Source: Billgrantia bachuensis
GTDB taxonomy: Bacteria; Pseudomonadota; Gammaproteobacteria; Pseudomonadales; Halomonadaceae
DNA length: 64,000 nt
Direction of reading: 5' to 3'
Assembly (NCBI RefSeq): GCF_011742165.1
Contig: NZ_JAAQTO010000028.1
Location: forward strand, 1 to 64,000
Shown here piece after piece: positions 19,532 through 27,764 of this stretch. The notes beneath the pieces are model-generated. The model was not told the origin of the DNA. It worked only from the letters and a program-made list of their open reading frames with translations, and did not search any database. Both the position numbers and the translations under genes were made by a program. Each line of letters opens with the position of its first letter. Position 1 is the first letter of the stretch.

Positions 19532-20290
19532 TCAGGCGTTTTGCTCGCCAAGGGTGACGCGATAGCGGAAACGCTCGGGTCGGCCATGCACGAGTCGATA
19601 CTCGATGACGCGGCCCACGGGGTTGCGCGCGATGCGCTCGATGACGGCAACCGGCGAATTGGCAGGCAGTTCCAGGTGCCTGGCGCTTGCCTGGGTGGCG
19701 GTGCCGAACGAAAGCTCATCCGTCGCTGACGTGATGAGAATCCCGAACTCCTGAAGGAAGACGGGGTAGAGCAGCGGTCCCATGTCCTTGGGATCGAGCG
19801 CCAGCAGCCCTTCGAAATCGGGCAGGCGCAGGTAAACCTCCTCGAACAGCATCGGTTCGCCGGACCACAGGCGAACGCGCTCGAGCTTGATGCAGCGCGT
19901 CGCGTCCGGCTCGCCGAAGGCCAGTCGGACCTCGGCGGGCGTTTCGACTTCCTCACGGCTGAGAATGCGGCTCTCTGGAATCATGGAGCCGTCGGGATCG
20001 TCGGCATCGTGCACATGGAAGAAGCGGAACAGGTCGGCGCGAAACGCCGGCTGCTTGACGAAGGTGCCGGTGCCGCGGCGACGCTCCAGCAGGCCTTCGT
20101 CCACGAGCTGCTTCAGCGCCATGCGCATGGTGGCCAGCGCCACGCCGTACTCTTCGGCCAGGCGGTTCTCCGAGGGGATCGTGTCGCCCGGCGACCACTC
20201 CCCATTGGCGATCCGCGACGCCAACTGGTCGCGCAGCCGGGCATAGAGGGGAAGGCGCCCGTCGGCTTGGGGCATGCGCAGTGCACACAT
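19532..20290 (-). CDS. GntR/HutC-family (UTRA) transcriptional regulator
   Basis: 252 residues with an N-terminal winged HTH (PSENRLAEEYGVALATMRMA, about 38-57, then LERRRGTGTFV wing) and a UTRA ligand-binding domain (about 90-245). The start at 20290 (MCALRMPQ) is supported by AGGAG 9 bp upstream. It precedes tctCBA on the same strand and is divergent from a TIM-barrel hydrolase gene, so it probably represses both until the substrate or a product binds. Two overlapping palindromes in the divergent gap are its likely operator. Confidence 0.88.
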   Translation of the reverse strand: MCALRMPQADGRLPLYARLRDQLASRIANGEWSPGDTIPSENRLAEEYGVALATMRMALKQLVDEGLLERRRGTGTFVKQPAFRADLFRFFHVHDADDPDGSMIPESRILSREEVETPAEVRLAFGEPDATRCIKLERVRLWSGEPMLFEEVYLRLPDFEGLLALDPKDMGPLLYPVFLQEFGILITSATDELSFGTATQASARHLELPANSPVAVIERIARNPVGRVIEYRLVHGRPERFRYRVTLGEQNA

Positions 20291-20358
20291 GGGTTCGTTC
20301 TCCTGGATTCGCTGCCTTGTTGCTGTCACTAAAGACCAGTGTATACTTCTAGTCAACC

Positions 20359-20388
20359 AGTTCTCTAGAGAACTAGACTTAAGTCTAG
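20359..20388. promoter_or_regulatory. Twin overlapping 16-bp palindromes, probable GntR operator
   Basis: AGTTCTCTAGAGAACT (20359-20374) and CTAGACTTAAGTCTAG (20373-20388) are both perfect inverted repeats and share two bases, so their centres are 14 bp apart. A related CTAG half lies at 20349-20352. They sit in the 176-bp gap between the divergent regulator and hydrolase genes, the usual place for an autoregulatory operator. Confidence 0.6.
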
Positions 20389-20466
20389 GCAAGGCACCCT
20401 CGAGTATTCAGCAAAGGGCCAGGCGATGGGGAAGCCGGGTGAGGAAACCAGGATGAGGAAACCAAG

Positions 20467-21285
20467 GTGGGAGCCAAAGTGAAGCAAGGATTCGACTGTC
20501 ACGCCCATGTCTATCCGCAGGTGGATGAGATCGAGGGCTCCAACTATCGTCCGTCGCGGCCGGCGCCCTTGCATGAGTGGCAGGCACATCTGGAGGCATG
20601 CGAGCTTCGCGGTGGCGTGCTGGTGCAGCCGAGCTTCCTCGGCCACGTCAATCGTGAGCTTTTGCTTATCCTCGGCGAACTGGGGGGAAACTACCGCGGA
20701 GTGGTCCAGCTTCCCAAGGAGGCCAGCTTGACCGAGATGCGCCAGCTCGATGCGGCCGGCATCGTCGGCGTGCGCTGGAACCTGATCGAACGGCGCCGCG
20801 AACTTCCTGACCTGGATGATCCGCAATGGATCGATTTCCTCGACCGGCTGAAGGCGCTGGACTGGCACCTGGAGCTGCACCTCGAGGGAGATCGCCTGCC
20901 CGAACTCTTCCCCGCGCTGCACGAGCATGGCGTCACCCTGGTGATCGATCACCTGGGTCTGCCCGTCGAGGCCGATCCTGGCGCCGATGCCGGTTTCCGC
21001 CTGTTGCTGAAAGCCGGCCGGTACGGCCACACCTGGGTCAAGCTGTCGGCACCTTATCGCTCCCCGGTGCGCGACCTGCGCCCCCATGTGCGCGAGTTGC
21101 TGAGCGAGCTGGGGCGCGAGCGGCTGGTGTGGGGCAGCGACTGGCCCTGGACCCGCCATGAGGGCAAGCATAGCTACCGGGACACCTTCGACTGGCTGGC
21201 CGGTTGGATCGGCGATGAAGACGACCGTCGTTATATCCTGGAGGAATCGCCACAAGCTCTCTTTCGGTTGGGCGACGTTACCTGA
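20467..21285 (+). CDS. LigI-like TIM-barrel metal-dependent hydrolase (amidohydrolase superfamily, COG3618)
   Basis: 272 residues with the superfamily metal motif FDCHAHVY near the N-terminus, a middle barrel with LVIDHLGLP (about 158-166) and VWGSDWPW with the catalytic Asp near 224. This matches 2-pyrone-4,6-dicarboxylate lactonases and related sugar-lactone hydrolases. It is divergent from GntR-tctCBA, which points to hydrolysis of an imported carboxylated lactone. The GTG at 20467 follows GAGG; a second in-frame GTG at 20479 (after GGGAG, spacing 5) is equally plausible. The upstream sequence holds a 14-bp-period duplication, TGAGGAAACCA at 20440 and 20454. Confidence 0.82.
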   Translation: MGAKVKQGFDCHAHVYPQVDEIEGSNYRPSRPAPLHEWQAHLEACELRGGVLVQPSFLGHVNRELLLILGELGGNYRGVVQLPKEASLTEMRQLDAAGIVGVRWNLIERRRELPDLDDPQWIDFLDRLKALDWHLELHLEGDRLPELFPALHEHGVTLVIDHLGLPVEADPGADAGFRLLLKAGRYGHTWVKLSAPYRSPVRDLRPHVRELLSELGRERLVWGSDWPWTRHEGKHSYRDTFDWLAGWIGDEDDRRYILEESPQALFRLGDVT

Positions 21286-21311
21286 CTGGGGAAGGACCGA
21301 ATGATAGAGAG

Positions 21312-21352
21312 GGCCCCGCCGCTCAGTGCGAGCGGCTGGGGCCTGGGGTTTT
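21312..21352. terminator. Strong terminator hairpin between convergent genes
   Basis: GGCCCC-GCCGCTC, loop AGTGC, GAGCGGC-t-GGGGCC: 13 paired bases with one bulged T, followed by GGGG then TTTT at 21349-21352. It lies 26 bp after the hydrolase stop and 10 bp before the monooxygenase stop on the other strand. Confidence 0.75.
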
Positions 21353-21361
21353 GGGTAGCCG

Positions 21362-22618
21362 TCAGGCGAAGGCGTCGTGACGCCGTCCTGCCGTGGCCAA
21401 CCAGCCCGCAAGGTGGAGACTCAGGTCGCGGGCATCGTCGTCGGCGCCGTGAATGGCGCCCGACTTGCGCCGACGCATGAAGGGCAGGCCCATGGCGTAG
21501 AGGCCTGGCGCCACTATGCCGCCCTCGTGCCGCAGGCGTCTGCGGGCATCGAATACCGGTGCGTCCAGCCAACTGAAGTCTGGCTTAAAGCCGGTGGCCC
21601 ACAGCACCGTGCGGATTTCGCCGCTGGCGAGGTCGAGCCCGAGGCAGGGCCGCTGCGGTACCCGCGTAGGGGGCAGGCGTTCCGGGGCGGGCAGGGCGTC
21701 GTGCCAGCCGTGGGTGATGGCCCAGGCATCCAGGTTCTCGAGCAGCCGCCCCAGCTTGAGGTCCGCCGCCGTGGCGTGCATGGCAAGCGAGCCTGAAAAC
21801 TGCAGCTGGGTGCCGGCCAGGCCTGCCAGACGACCGACCAGACGAACGCCGCGCTCGCTCAGAGCGTTGAGGTCCAGGTCCTGCGGCTCGACGCTGCCCA
21901 GCAGCTGCGGCGAGGGCTGGCGCCGGGCGCGGGCCAGGTCGTCCACCTCGTCGAAGCGCTGGTCGAGCATTCCCGCTCGTTCCAGCCACCACTGGATGTC
22001 ACGGCCGCGGTAGCGCCGCGGCAAGCGCAGGTGTTGCCCCACGGCAAGCGTCACGGGGCGGCCGCTGCGCTGGATCTCGTCGGCCAGCTGCACGCCGGTG
22101 GCCGAGGCGCCCACCACCAGTACGCCGCCCGGCGGCAACTGCTCCGGGCGACGATACGCATGGGGCGTAAGGCTTTCGATCCAGGGCGGTAGGGCCTCGG
22201 CCATGGCGGGCACGACGGGAAGCTGGCAGGCGCCGGTGGCGATCACTACCGCCCGGCAGTGCCAATTGCCCCGGTTGGTCACTACCCGGTAGCCGCCATC
22301 AGAGGGCCATACCGCTTTCACCTCGGTGCCCGTATGCAGCGGGGCCGAGAGGCCCCGTGCATAGCGGTCGAGCAAGGCGACCAGTTCCGGCACGCCCATG
22401 AAGCCTTCCGGATCCGGTCCGCCGTAGGCCTGGTCGGGCAGCCGCGTCTGCCAGTTGGGCGTGAGCAGGCGCAGCGAGTCCCAGCGTTCATTGCGCCAAG
22501 CATTGGCCACTTCGCCGCGCTCCAGGATCACATGGTCGATGCCACGTCGCGCCAGATGGTGGCTCATGGCGAGCCCGGCGTGTCCCGCGCCGATGACCAC
22601 GGTGGTCACGGCCTTCAT
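21362..22618 (-). CDS. Flavin-containing monooxygenase-like FAD/NAD(P)H oxidoreductase
   Basis: 418 residues with two dinucleotide folds: FAD-binding VIGAGHAGLAMSHHLA (residues 8-23) and NAD(P)-binding VVGASATGVQLADEI (about 166-180). A C-terminal ATGFKPDFSWL carries the conserved ATG motif of FMO and Baeyer-Villiger type flavoproteins. The classic BVMO fingerprint is not seen, so the reaction (N- or S-oxygenation, or ketone oxidation) is open. Its ATG overlaps the OsmC stop (TAATG), so the two are translationally coupled. It is last in a run SARP-DUF4242-OsmC-monooxygenase. Confidence 0.85.
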   Translation of the reverse strand: MKAVTTVVIGAGHAGLAMSHHLARRGIDHVILERGEVANAWRNERWDSLRLLTPNWQTRLPDQAYGGPDPEGFMGVPELVALLDRYARGLSAPLHTGTEVKAVWPSDGGYRVVTNRGNWHCRAVVIATGACQLPVVPAMAEALPPWIESLTPHAYRRPEQLPPGGVLVVGASATGVQLADEIQRSGRPVTLAVGQHLRLPRRYRGRDIQWWLERAGMLDQRFDEVDDLARARRQPSPQLLGSVEPQDLDLNALSERGVRLVGRLAGLAGTQLQFSGSLAMHATAADLKLGRLLENLDAWAITHGWHDALPAPERLPPTRVPQRPCLGLDLASGEIRTVLWATGFKPDFSWLDAPVFDARRRLRHEGGIVAPGLYAMGLPFMRRRKSGAIHGADDDARDLSLHLAGWLATAGRRHDAFA

Positions 22619-23178
22619 TACTTCACCTCGACCTTCACGTGGGTGGGGTTGGTGAGCAGGTCGTAGACCGCCGAGCGCTTCTGCGACTGGGCCACCAGTG
22701 CCTCGATGTCGGCGCGGCTGGCATCGGCGTCGATCTCGAACATCACGCGGATGTCGTCGAAGCCGTTGCGGACGTCGGGGTCCATACCGAGGATGCCCTG
22801 GATGTCCATGCCGCCTTCCACCATGGCCTTGACCGAGTGCAGCTGAATGCCGCGATGCTGGGCCACGGCGGCGACGCCGGCGGTGAGGCAGGCGGCCAGG
22901 CCGACCAGCACGTACTCCACCGGGGTGGGGCCGTGATCCTCGGAAGCGAACACCTCGGGGTGGTCCGCCTCGAAGGTGAAGCGTGAGCGGTGCTGCTGCG
23001 CTTCGCCCAGGCCATGGAAGTCCTCGACGGCGATGCGGCTGTGGGTGCCACGGACCCAGTCGCAGTGAGCGCGCCAGGTGAAGCGCGCGGCGGCGGGGGC
23101 CTGGGCCAGCGCCTCGCGGGCGCCCAGCAGGGCGGTGACGTTGACACCGTTGTCGATCGGTTGGGTGGCGGTGTGCAT
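22618..23178 (-). CDS. OsmC-family protein
   Basis: 186 residues of OsmC/Ohr fold. The central helix motif GPTPVEYVLVGLAACLTAGVAAVA carries the family Cys (residue about 96). The second Cys expected in the Cys-Pro motif near the C-terminus is absent; the region reads KRSAVYDLLTNP. The protein may therefore not be a two-Cys peroxidase and could use another thiol or have a binding role. AGGAGAG lies upstream of the ATG. It is coupled to the monooxygenase gene and preceded by a hairpin in the 109-bp gap after the DUF4242 gene. Confidence 0.87.
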   Translation of the reverse strand: MHTATQPIDNGVNVTALLGAREALAQAPAAARFTWRAHCDWVRGTHSRIAVEDFHGLGEAQQHRSRFTFEADHPEVFASEDHGPTPVEYVLVGLAACLTAGVAAVAQHRGIQLHSVKAMVEGGMDIQGILGMDPDVRNGFDDIRVMFEIDADASRADIEALVAQSQKRSAVYDLLTNPTHVKVEVK

Positions 23179-23215
23179 CTTACTCTCCTCGTCGTCTTGT
23201 TTTATCTCGTCAGGG

Positions 23216-23235
23216 GTTGACCGTCAGCGGTCAAC
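23216..23235. promoter_or_regulatory. Perfect hairpin/palindrome upstream of the osmC-like gene
   Basis: GTTGACCG-TCAG-CGGTCAAC is an 8-bp perfect stem with a tetraloop in the gap between the DUF4242 stop and the OsmC start. It has no U-tract, so an internal regulatory or RNA-processing element is as likely as termination; it could also be a protein site for an OsmC-monooxygenase promoter. Confidence 0.4.
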
Positions 23236-23287
23236 GGCGAGATTCGGCGGGCGAGGTGTAAGCCAGCGTGGGAGAGGGCGTGGTTTT

Positions 23288-23839
23288 TCAGATGAGTGGT
23301 GTGGAATCCACCACGGGGGCGATGCGCTGAAAGGCCCAGACGTGGGTGACCGGCATGCCGGCCTGATGCTGGGCCAGGCGTACCGATTCGGCATCCGGGG
23401 CCTGGTAGAGGCAGAGCATGCGCTGCCGGTCGAGCGAGAAAATAGTACGCACGAAGCGCACCTGATGATTGTCCAGACACGCGGATCCGGCCTCTTCCAG
23501 GGCCTGGATCGCCTCGAAGGTCACCGCCGCGGCGAAGCGGCGCTCCACCATGACGTTGGCAGCCGCCAGGTCCGTGATACCCAGGCTGGGGGCGTCGTGC
23601 ACGCTGCCGCCCCACAACGAGCTGATGTCGGCGCCGGCCTGGCGCAGGCCGATGCGTGCCGATTCCACGTCGGGGGCCTGGAAATGGCAGACCAGACGGC
23701 GTCCATCCCGTGCCAGCAAGCTCTCCTGCCATTCAATCCGATGCAGGTGGAAGCAGGGCTGGGCCGCCTCGCTCAGCGAGCGAACCAGTTGCGATTCGAG
23801 GGGGCGGTCGAAGCCGCGCTCCAGGATGACGTCGATCAT
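23288..23839 (-). CDS. DUF4242 domain protein with two internal repeats
   Basis: 183 residues made of two related halves: RRLVCHFQAPDVESARIGLR followed by QAG, and QRMLCLYQAPDAESVRLAQH followed by QAG. Each carries the APD-ESVR pattern and a conserved Cys, as in the DUF4242 family (ferredoxin-like fold; one actinobacterial member binds nickel). The duplication suggests a pseudo-dimer. The ATG overlaps the SARP stop by 4 bp, indicating a shared function. No enzymatic activity can be claimed. Confidence 0.7.
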   Translation of the reverse strand: MIDVILERGFDRPLESQLVRSLSEAAQPCFHLHRIEWQESLLARDGRRLVCHFQAPDVESARIGLRQAGADISSLWGGSVHDAPSLGITDLAAANVMVERRFAAAVTFEAIQALEEAGSACLDNHQVRFVRTIFSLDRQRMLCLYQAPDAESVRLAQHQAGMPVTHVWAFQRIAPVVDSTPLI

Positions 23840-26091
23840 GCCTCATCCTCGGCTGCGGGCTGGGCCAGAAGCGCTTGCCAGCGTCGTCGGGCCCAGCCGG
23901 CGACGGGCTCCCGTGCCAGTGCTTCGGCGGCCTGGGCATGTTGATGCCGGCCGGCCGTGTCGCCAAGGCGTCGGGCGCACTCGGCCAGCAGTGCATGGGC
24001 CAGCAACTGCTCGCTGCGACGCTCCAGCACCCGGGCGTGCTCCAGGGCTTCGGTGGCGCGATGCTTGGCGCTTTCAGCTCTCATGCGGGCAAGGTCGAGC
24101 CGGGCCGCCTGTAGCAGCAGAACGGCCAGGCGATGGCGGGCGTCGGCGTGGCGCAGGGTGACGAGAGCGACGCCGAAGGGGCCGGGGTCGTCTTCCAGGG
24201 CGTAGTGGCACAAGGCTTCGGCAGCGGCGGCATAGGGGGCCTCGCTGCCGTCGCGCAAGCGTTTGCCGAGTTCGCGCAACTGGGCGCAACGATCACGGGC
24301 CGGGGCGTATTCGTCACGCTCGAAGTCCATCAGCAGCAGTGTCTCCTGGGCCTGGAATTCGCCCAGCTTGTCGCCCATGGCCTTGCACAGGGTGCGGGCT
24401 TCCTTGAAGTAGGATTCCGCTTGATCGAAGCGATCCTCATGCAGGCTGAGCAGGCCCTGGGCCAGAGGAATGGCGGGATGGCCGATATTGTGCTGGATGG
24501 CCAGTTCAAGAGCCTGGGCCAGCAGCTCGGCCGCCTGGTGCAGGTCGCGCTCGAGCATGGCCAGGCAGCGGGCGGTTTCGGCCATGGCAATCACCTGCTC
24601 ACGTCTTTCGCCGCAGCGGGTCGCGCGTTCCGCCTGCAGGGTCTGCTCATGGGCGTCGCTCCACTGACCGTGGGCCCAGCGAATATGGCTGGCCAACTGG
24701 TAGCCGAGCCGCGCATGGGCCAGGGCGCCATGCTCCAGGGCTTGCTCGGCAAGCGCGACCACTTCGCCGGCACCGGCCTCCCAATCCGCCAAGGGCGCGG
24801 CACTGTAGAGAAGGTCATGGAGCTCGAGGGCCAGGCATACGCGCCGGGTACCGGTCATGTCGTCGATCAGCGCCAAGCCTCGCTGGGCAAAGTGTTGGGC
24901 TTCTTGGTTGGCGAAGATACGCAGGCAGAAACGGCCGGCTTCGACCAGTGCCCGAGCGGCCAGTTCGATGTCGCCGCTGGCGTGGGCGTGGTGGGCCAGG
25001 CTGCTGGCCTGGTGCATGTCGTTGAGAGGCCCTTCGGCCAGCCATTCGGCAACGCGACGATGCATGGCCTGGCGCCTAAACGGGGAAATTGCCTCATACA
25101 GCTCGGTAGCCACTTCGCTGCGTGTGAAGCGCAGCCCCTGGGGGCCGGTGGTGAGCCACTGGTGCCGTTCGGCCACTTCCAGGGCCATGCCGATACGGTT
25201 GGTGTCGAGCCCCGAGACCCGACCCAGAGTGGCGGGGTCGAGCTCGGGAGCCAGCAGCGCCGCCCAGCGCATCACTTCGAGGGTATCGCCCTCCAGCACC
25301 GAGGGGCGTTCATTGTCGGTTGGGCGTGGCGGTATCGCCGTGTGGGTACTTGGCTCCAGCGGGCCTTGAGCGAGCTTGGGTTCGCGCCAAGCACGCAGCA
25401 ACTGGCCGTTGAGCGGCAGGCCCGCCTCGCGAATGAGTCGCGTACCCAGCTGCAGCTGTCGTTCGGCTTCTCGCGGCCGGTGCAGGGCCAGCAGCAGACG
25501 CACCAGCCAGGCGCGTGCCGCCTCGTCGAAGGGGGCGAGGCGCACCCAGGCATGGGCGTGGGGCAAGGCGCGTTCCGGTTTATCGGCGAGTCGCCCGACC
25601 AGCGTCGTCAGCAGGTTCGTCTGGGCGCGCATGGCAGCTTCCCGCTCGGTCAGGCACCAGGCGTGGAAGTCGGGAAACCTGTCCAGCTCCAGGCCTTCCA
25701 GGAAGGGGCCGCGGTACCGACAAGCGGCATACTCGAGCACTTCGATGTCGGCCGTCGCCAAGCCCTCTTGGCATAGCGCATGCAGGTCGATCACGTCGAT
25801 GTCGATGTCCGTGGTATCCAGGCTCACGCCCAGCCGGTCCGCCTTTAATCTGCTCCTGTCTGCATCGTTGACCAGGCGGCGCAGCTTCGACAGGCTCCAG
25901 CGCAGCGAGCCGCGCGGGTCGTCGGGCAATTCCCACAGCAGATCGCACAGGTGTTCACGACTCAGGGGGCGGGAGTGGCGGGCCAGATAGGCGAGCAGCG
26001 CACGGGTTTTCCTTGAGGGCGGCAGCGCCAATACCTGCCCGTCCCGAATCACTTCGAGATCGCCGAGCAGGTTGAGGGCCAGCGCATTCAT
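23836..26091 (-). CDS. SARP-type transcriptional regulator with BTAD and TPR-like repeats
   Basis: 751 residues. The N-terminus is an OmpR-type winged helix (SRKTRALLAYLARHSRPLSR, then LRWSLSKLRRLV; about 1-95). Next comes the BTAD all-helical domain (about 95-235), then some 500 residues of helical TPR-like repeats rich in Ala and Leu. I see no P-loop, so it lacks the NB-ARC of large SARPs. This architecture is commonest in actinobacteria but occurs in proteobacteria beside oxidative enzymes. It heads the DUF4242-OsmC-monooxygenase run and is divergent from the CysK-glutaredoxin gene, so it is a likely activator of one or both. Confidence 0.82.
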   Translation of the reverse strand: MNALALNLLGDLEVIRDGQVLALPPSRKTRALLAYLARHSRPLSREHLCDLLWELPDDPRGSLRWSLSKLRRLVNDADRSRLKADRLGVSLDTTDIDIDVIDLHALCQEGLATADIEVLEYAACRYRGPFLEGLELDRFPDFHAWCLTEREAAMRAQTNLLTTLVGRLADKPERALPHAHAWVRLAPFDEAARAWLVRLLLALHRPREAERQLQLGTRLIREAGLPLNGQLLRAWREPKLAQGPLEPSTHTAIPPRPTDNERPSVLEGDTLEVMRWAALLAPELDPATLGRVSGLDTNRIGMALEVAERHQWLTTGPQGLRFTRSEVATELYEAISPFRRQAMHRRVAEWLAEGPLNDMHQASSLAHHAHASGDIELAARALVEAGRFCLRIFANQEAQHFAQRGLALIDDMTGTRRVCLALELHDLLYSAAPLADWEAGAGEVVALAEQALEHGALAHARLGYQLASHIRWAHGQWSDAHEQTLQAERATRCGERREQVIAMAETARCLAMLERDLHQAAELLAQALELAIQHNIGHPAIPLAQGLLSLHEDRFDQAESYFKEARTLCKAMGDKLGEFQAQETLLLMDFERDEYAPARDRCAQLRELGKRLRDGSEAPYAAAAEALCHYALEDDPGPFGVALVTLRHADARHRLAVLLLQAARLDLARMRAESAKHRATEALEHARVLERRSEQLLAHALLAECARRLGDTAGRHQHAQAAEALAREPVAGWARRRWQALLAQPAAEDEA

Positions 26092-26251
26092 GTCAGGACC
26101 CTATGGGAGAACGCTAGCAGTATAGTTCGCGATCGTACCGGGCCGTCCGACCATTTTTTTACTTCTTTGGCAGGAAAACCACGCTGGTTTACACGCCGGC
26201 TCCCTCGGCATGGGCCAACGCTGTCGGTCTACTCACCCGAGGAGACTCACC

Positions 26252-27748
26252 ATGACCCGCTACGCCAGCATATTGGAAACCATCGGCCGCACGCCGCTGG
26301 TACGGCTTGCCCGGCTCGCCCCGCCGGACATCAACGTGCATGTGAAGGTGGAAGCCTTCAATCCCATGGGCTCGGTGAAGGACCGCATGGCGTTGGCAGT
26401 GATCGAGGCGGCCGAGCGCAGCGGCACCTTGCACCCGGGCCAGACGGTGATCGAAGCCACTAGCGGCAATACCGGTATCGGCCTGGCCATGGTGTGCGCC
26501 CGCAAAGGCTACCCGCTGGTGGTGACCATGGCCGAGAGCTTCAGCCTGGAGCGGCGGCGTCTGCTGCGCTTCCTCGGTGCCCGGGTCGTGCTCACGCCGG
26601 CCTCCGAGAAGGGCAGCGGCATGCTGGCCAAGGCGATCGAACTGGCCGAAACCCATGGTTACTTCCTGTGCCGCCAGTTCGAGAACGAGGCCAATGCCGA
26701 AGTGCACAGCCGCACCACGGCGCGGGAGATCCTCGACGACATGCAAGGGGAGCCGATCCATGCCTGGGTGACCGGCTTCGGCACCGGCGGGACGCTCAAG
26801 GGCGTCTCCCGGGTGCTGAAAGCCGCCGATCCGGCGACCCGCGTGGTGGTCGCCGAGCCCGACAATGCCCCGCTGCTGGCCAGTGGCGAGGTCCAGCCGG
26901 CAGGTAGGAGCCACACGCGTTTCCGCCCCCACCTGATGCAGGGCTGGAGCCCCGATTTCATCTCGGCACTGACCCAGCAGGCGGTGGCTGCCGGCATGGT
27001 GGACGACGTCGTGCCGGTGGCGGGAGAGGATGCGCTGCGCCTGGCCCGCGAGCTGGCCCGCAAGGAGGGCATCTTCGTCGGCATTTCTGCTGGCGCGACC
27101 CTGGCCGCGGCTTTGCAGGTGGCTCGGCAGGCGCCGGCCGGCAGCCATGTGGTCTGCATGTTGCCCGACACCGGCGAGCGCTATCAGTCAACGCCGCTGT
27201 TCGAGGGCATCGAGGACGAGATGAACGAGGAGGAGCTGGCGCTGTCGCGCTCCACGCCCGGTTGCCGCTTCGACACGCCCGCGCCCACTCCCCAGCCAAC
27301 TGCCGTGCCCGCGGCACGAGTCACCGCAGCACAGGAAGCGGTGAAGGATGCTGAAGCCGAGCGCCGGCTCGATGACTGCCTGGCTCAGTCCCCGGTGGTC
27401 ATGTTCGCCCTGGCCTGGTGCGAGTTCTGCTGGGCGGCGCGCAAGCTCTTCGCCCGGCTGGGGGTCGATTACCTGAGCGTGGATCTCGATTCGCCTGACT
27501 ATCAGGCCGACGACATGGGCGTGCGCCTGCGTCCTGTGCTGGCGCGGCGCACCGGGGCGCCTACCATTCCGCAGATATTCATCGGCGGCGAGCCGCTGGG
27601 CGGCTGCGGTGAGCTGTTCGAGGCCTGGGCCGACGGCAGCCTTGGCGAACGCCTTGCAGCCTGTGGCGTCGCTTTCGACAGCGGGGCGAGGATCGATCCC
27701 GAACTCCTGCTGCCGGCCTGGCTGCATCCACGCTCCACCACGGCCTGA
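26252..27748 (+). CDS. Cysteine synthase (CysK-like) fused to a C-terminal glutaredoxin domain
   Basis: 498 residues. Residues 1-315 are an O-acetylserine sulfhydrylase fold: PLP Lys 43 in GSVKDRMA, TSGNTGIGLA (70-79), GTGGTLKG near 180, GISAGATL near 275. A Pro/Ala-rich linker (about 325-370) leads to a glutaredoxin domain with active-site CEFC (390-393), the cis-Pro TIPQIFIGG and GGCGELFEAW. The ATG at 26252 follows AGGAG. The fusion suggests that cysteine formation, or a related PLP reaction on a persulfide or thiol, is tied to disulfide or glutathione exchange. A gene for an AhpD-like protein follows 16 bp later. The exact sulfur donor is not readable. Confidence 0.88.
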   Translation: MTRYASILETIGRTPLVRLARLAPPDINVHVKVEAFNPMGSVKDRMALAVIEAAERSGTLHPGQTVIEATSGNTGIGLAMVCARKGYPLVVTMAESFSLERRRLLRFLGARVVLTPASEKGSGMLAKAIELAETHGYFLCRQFENEANAEVHSRTTAREILDDMQGEPIHAWVTGFGTGGTLKGVSRVLKAADPATRVVVAEPDNAPLLASGEVQPAGRSHTRFRPHLMQGWSPDFISALTQQAVAAGMVDDVVPVAGEDALRLARELARKEGIFVGISAGATLAAALQVARQAPAGSHVVCMLPDTGERYQSTPLFEGIEDEMNEEELALSRSTPGCRFDTPAPTPQPTAVPAARVTAAQEAVKDAEAERRLDDCLAQSPVVMFALAWCEFCWAARKLFARLGVDYLSVDLDSPDYQADDMGVRLRPVLARRTGAPTIPQIFIGGEPLGGCGELFEAWADGSLGERLAACGVAFDSGARIDPELLLPAWLHPRSTTA

Positions 27749-27764
27749 ATCGGAGGAAGCCGAC

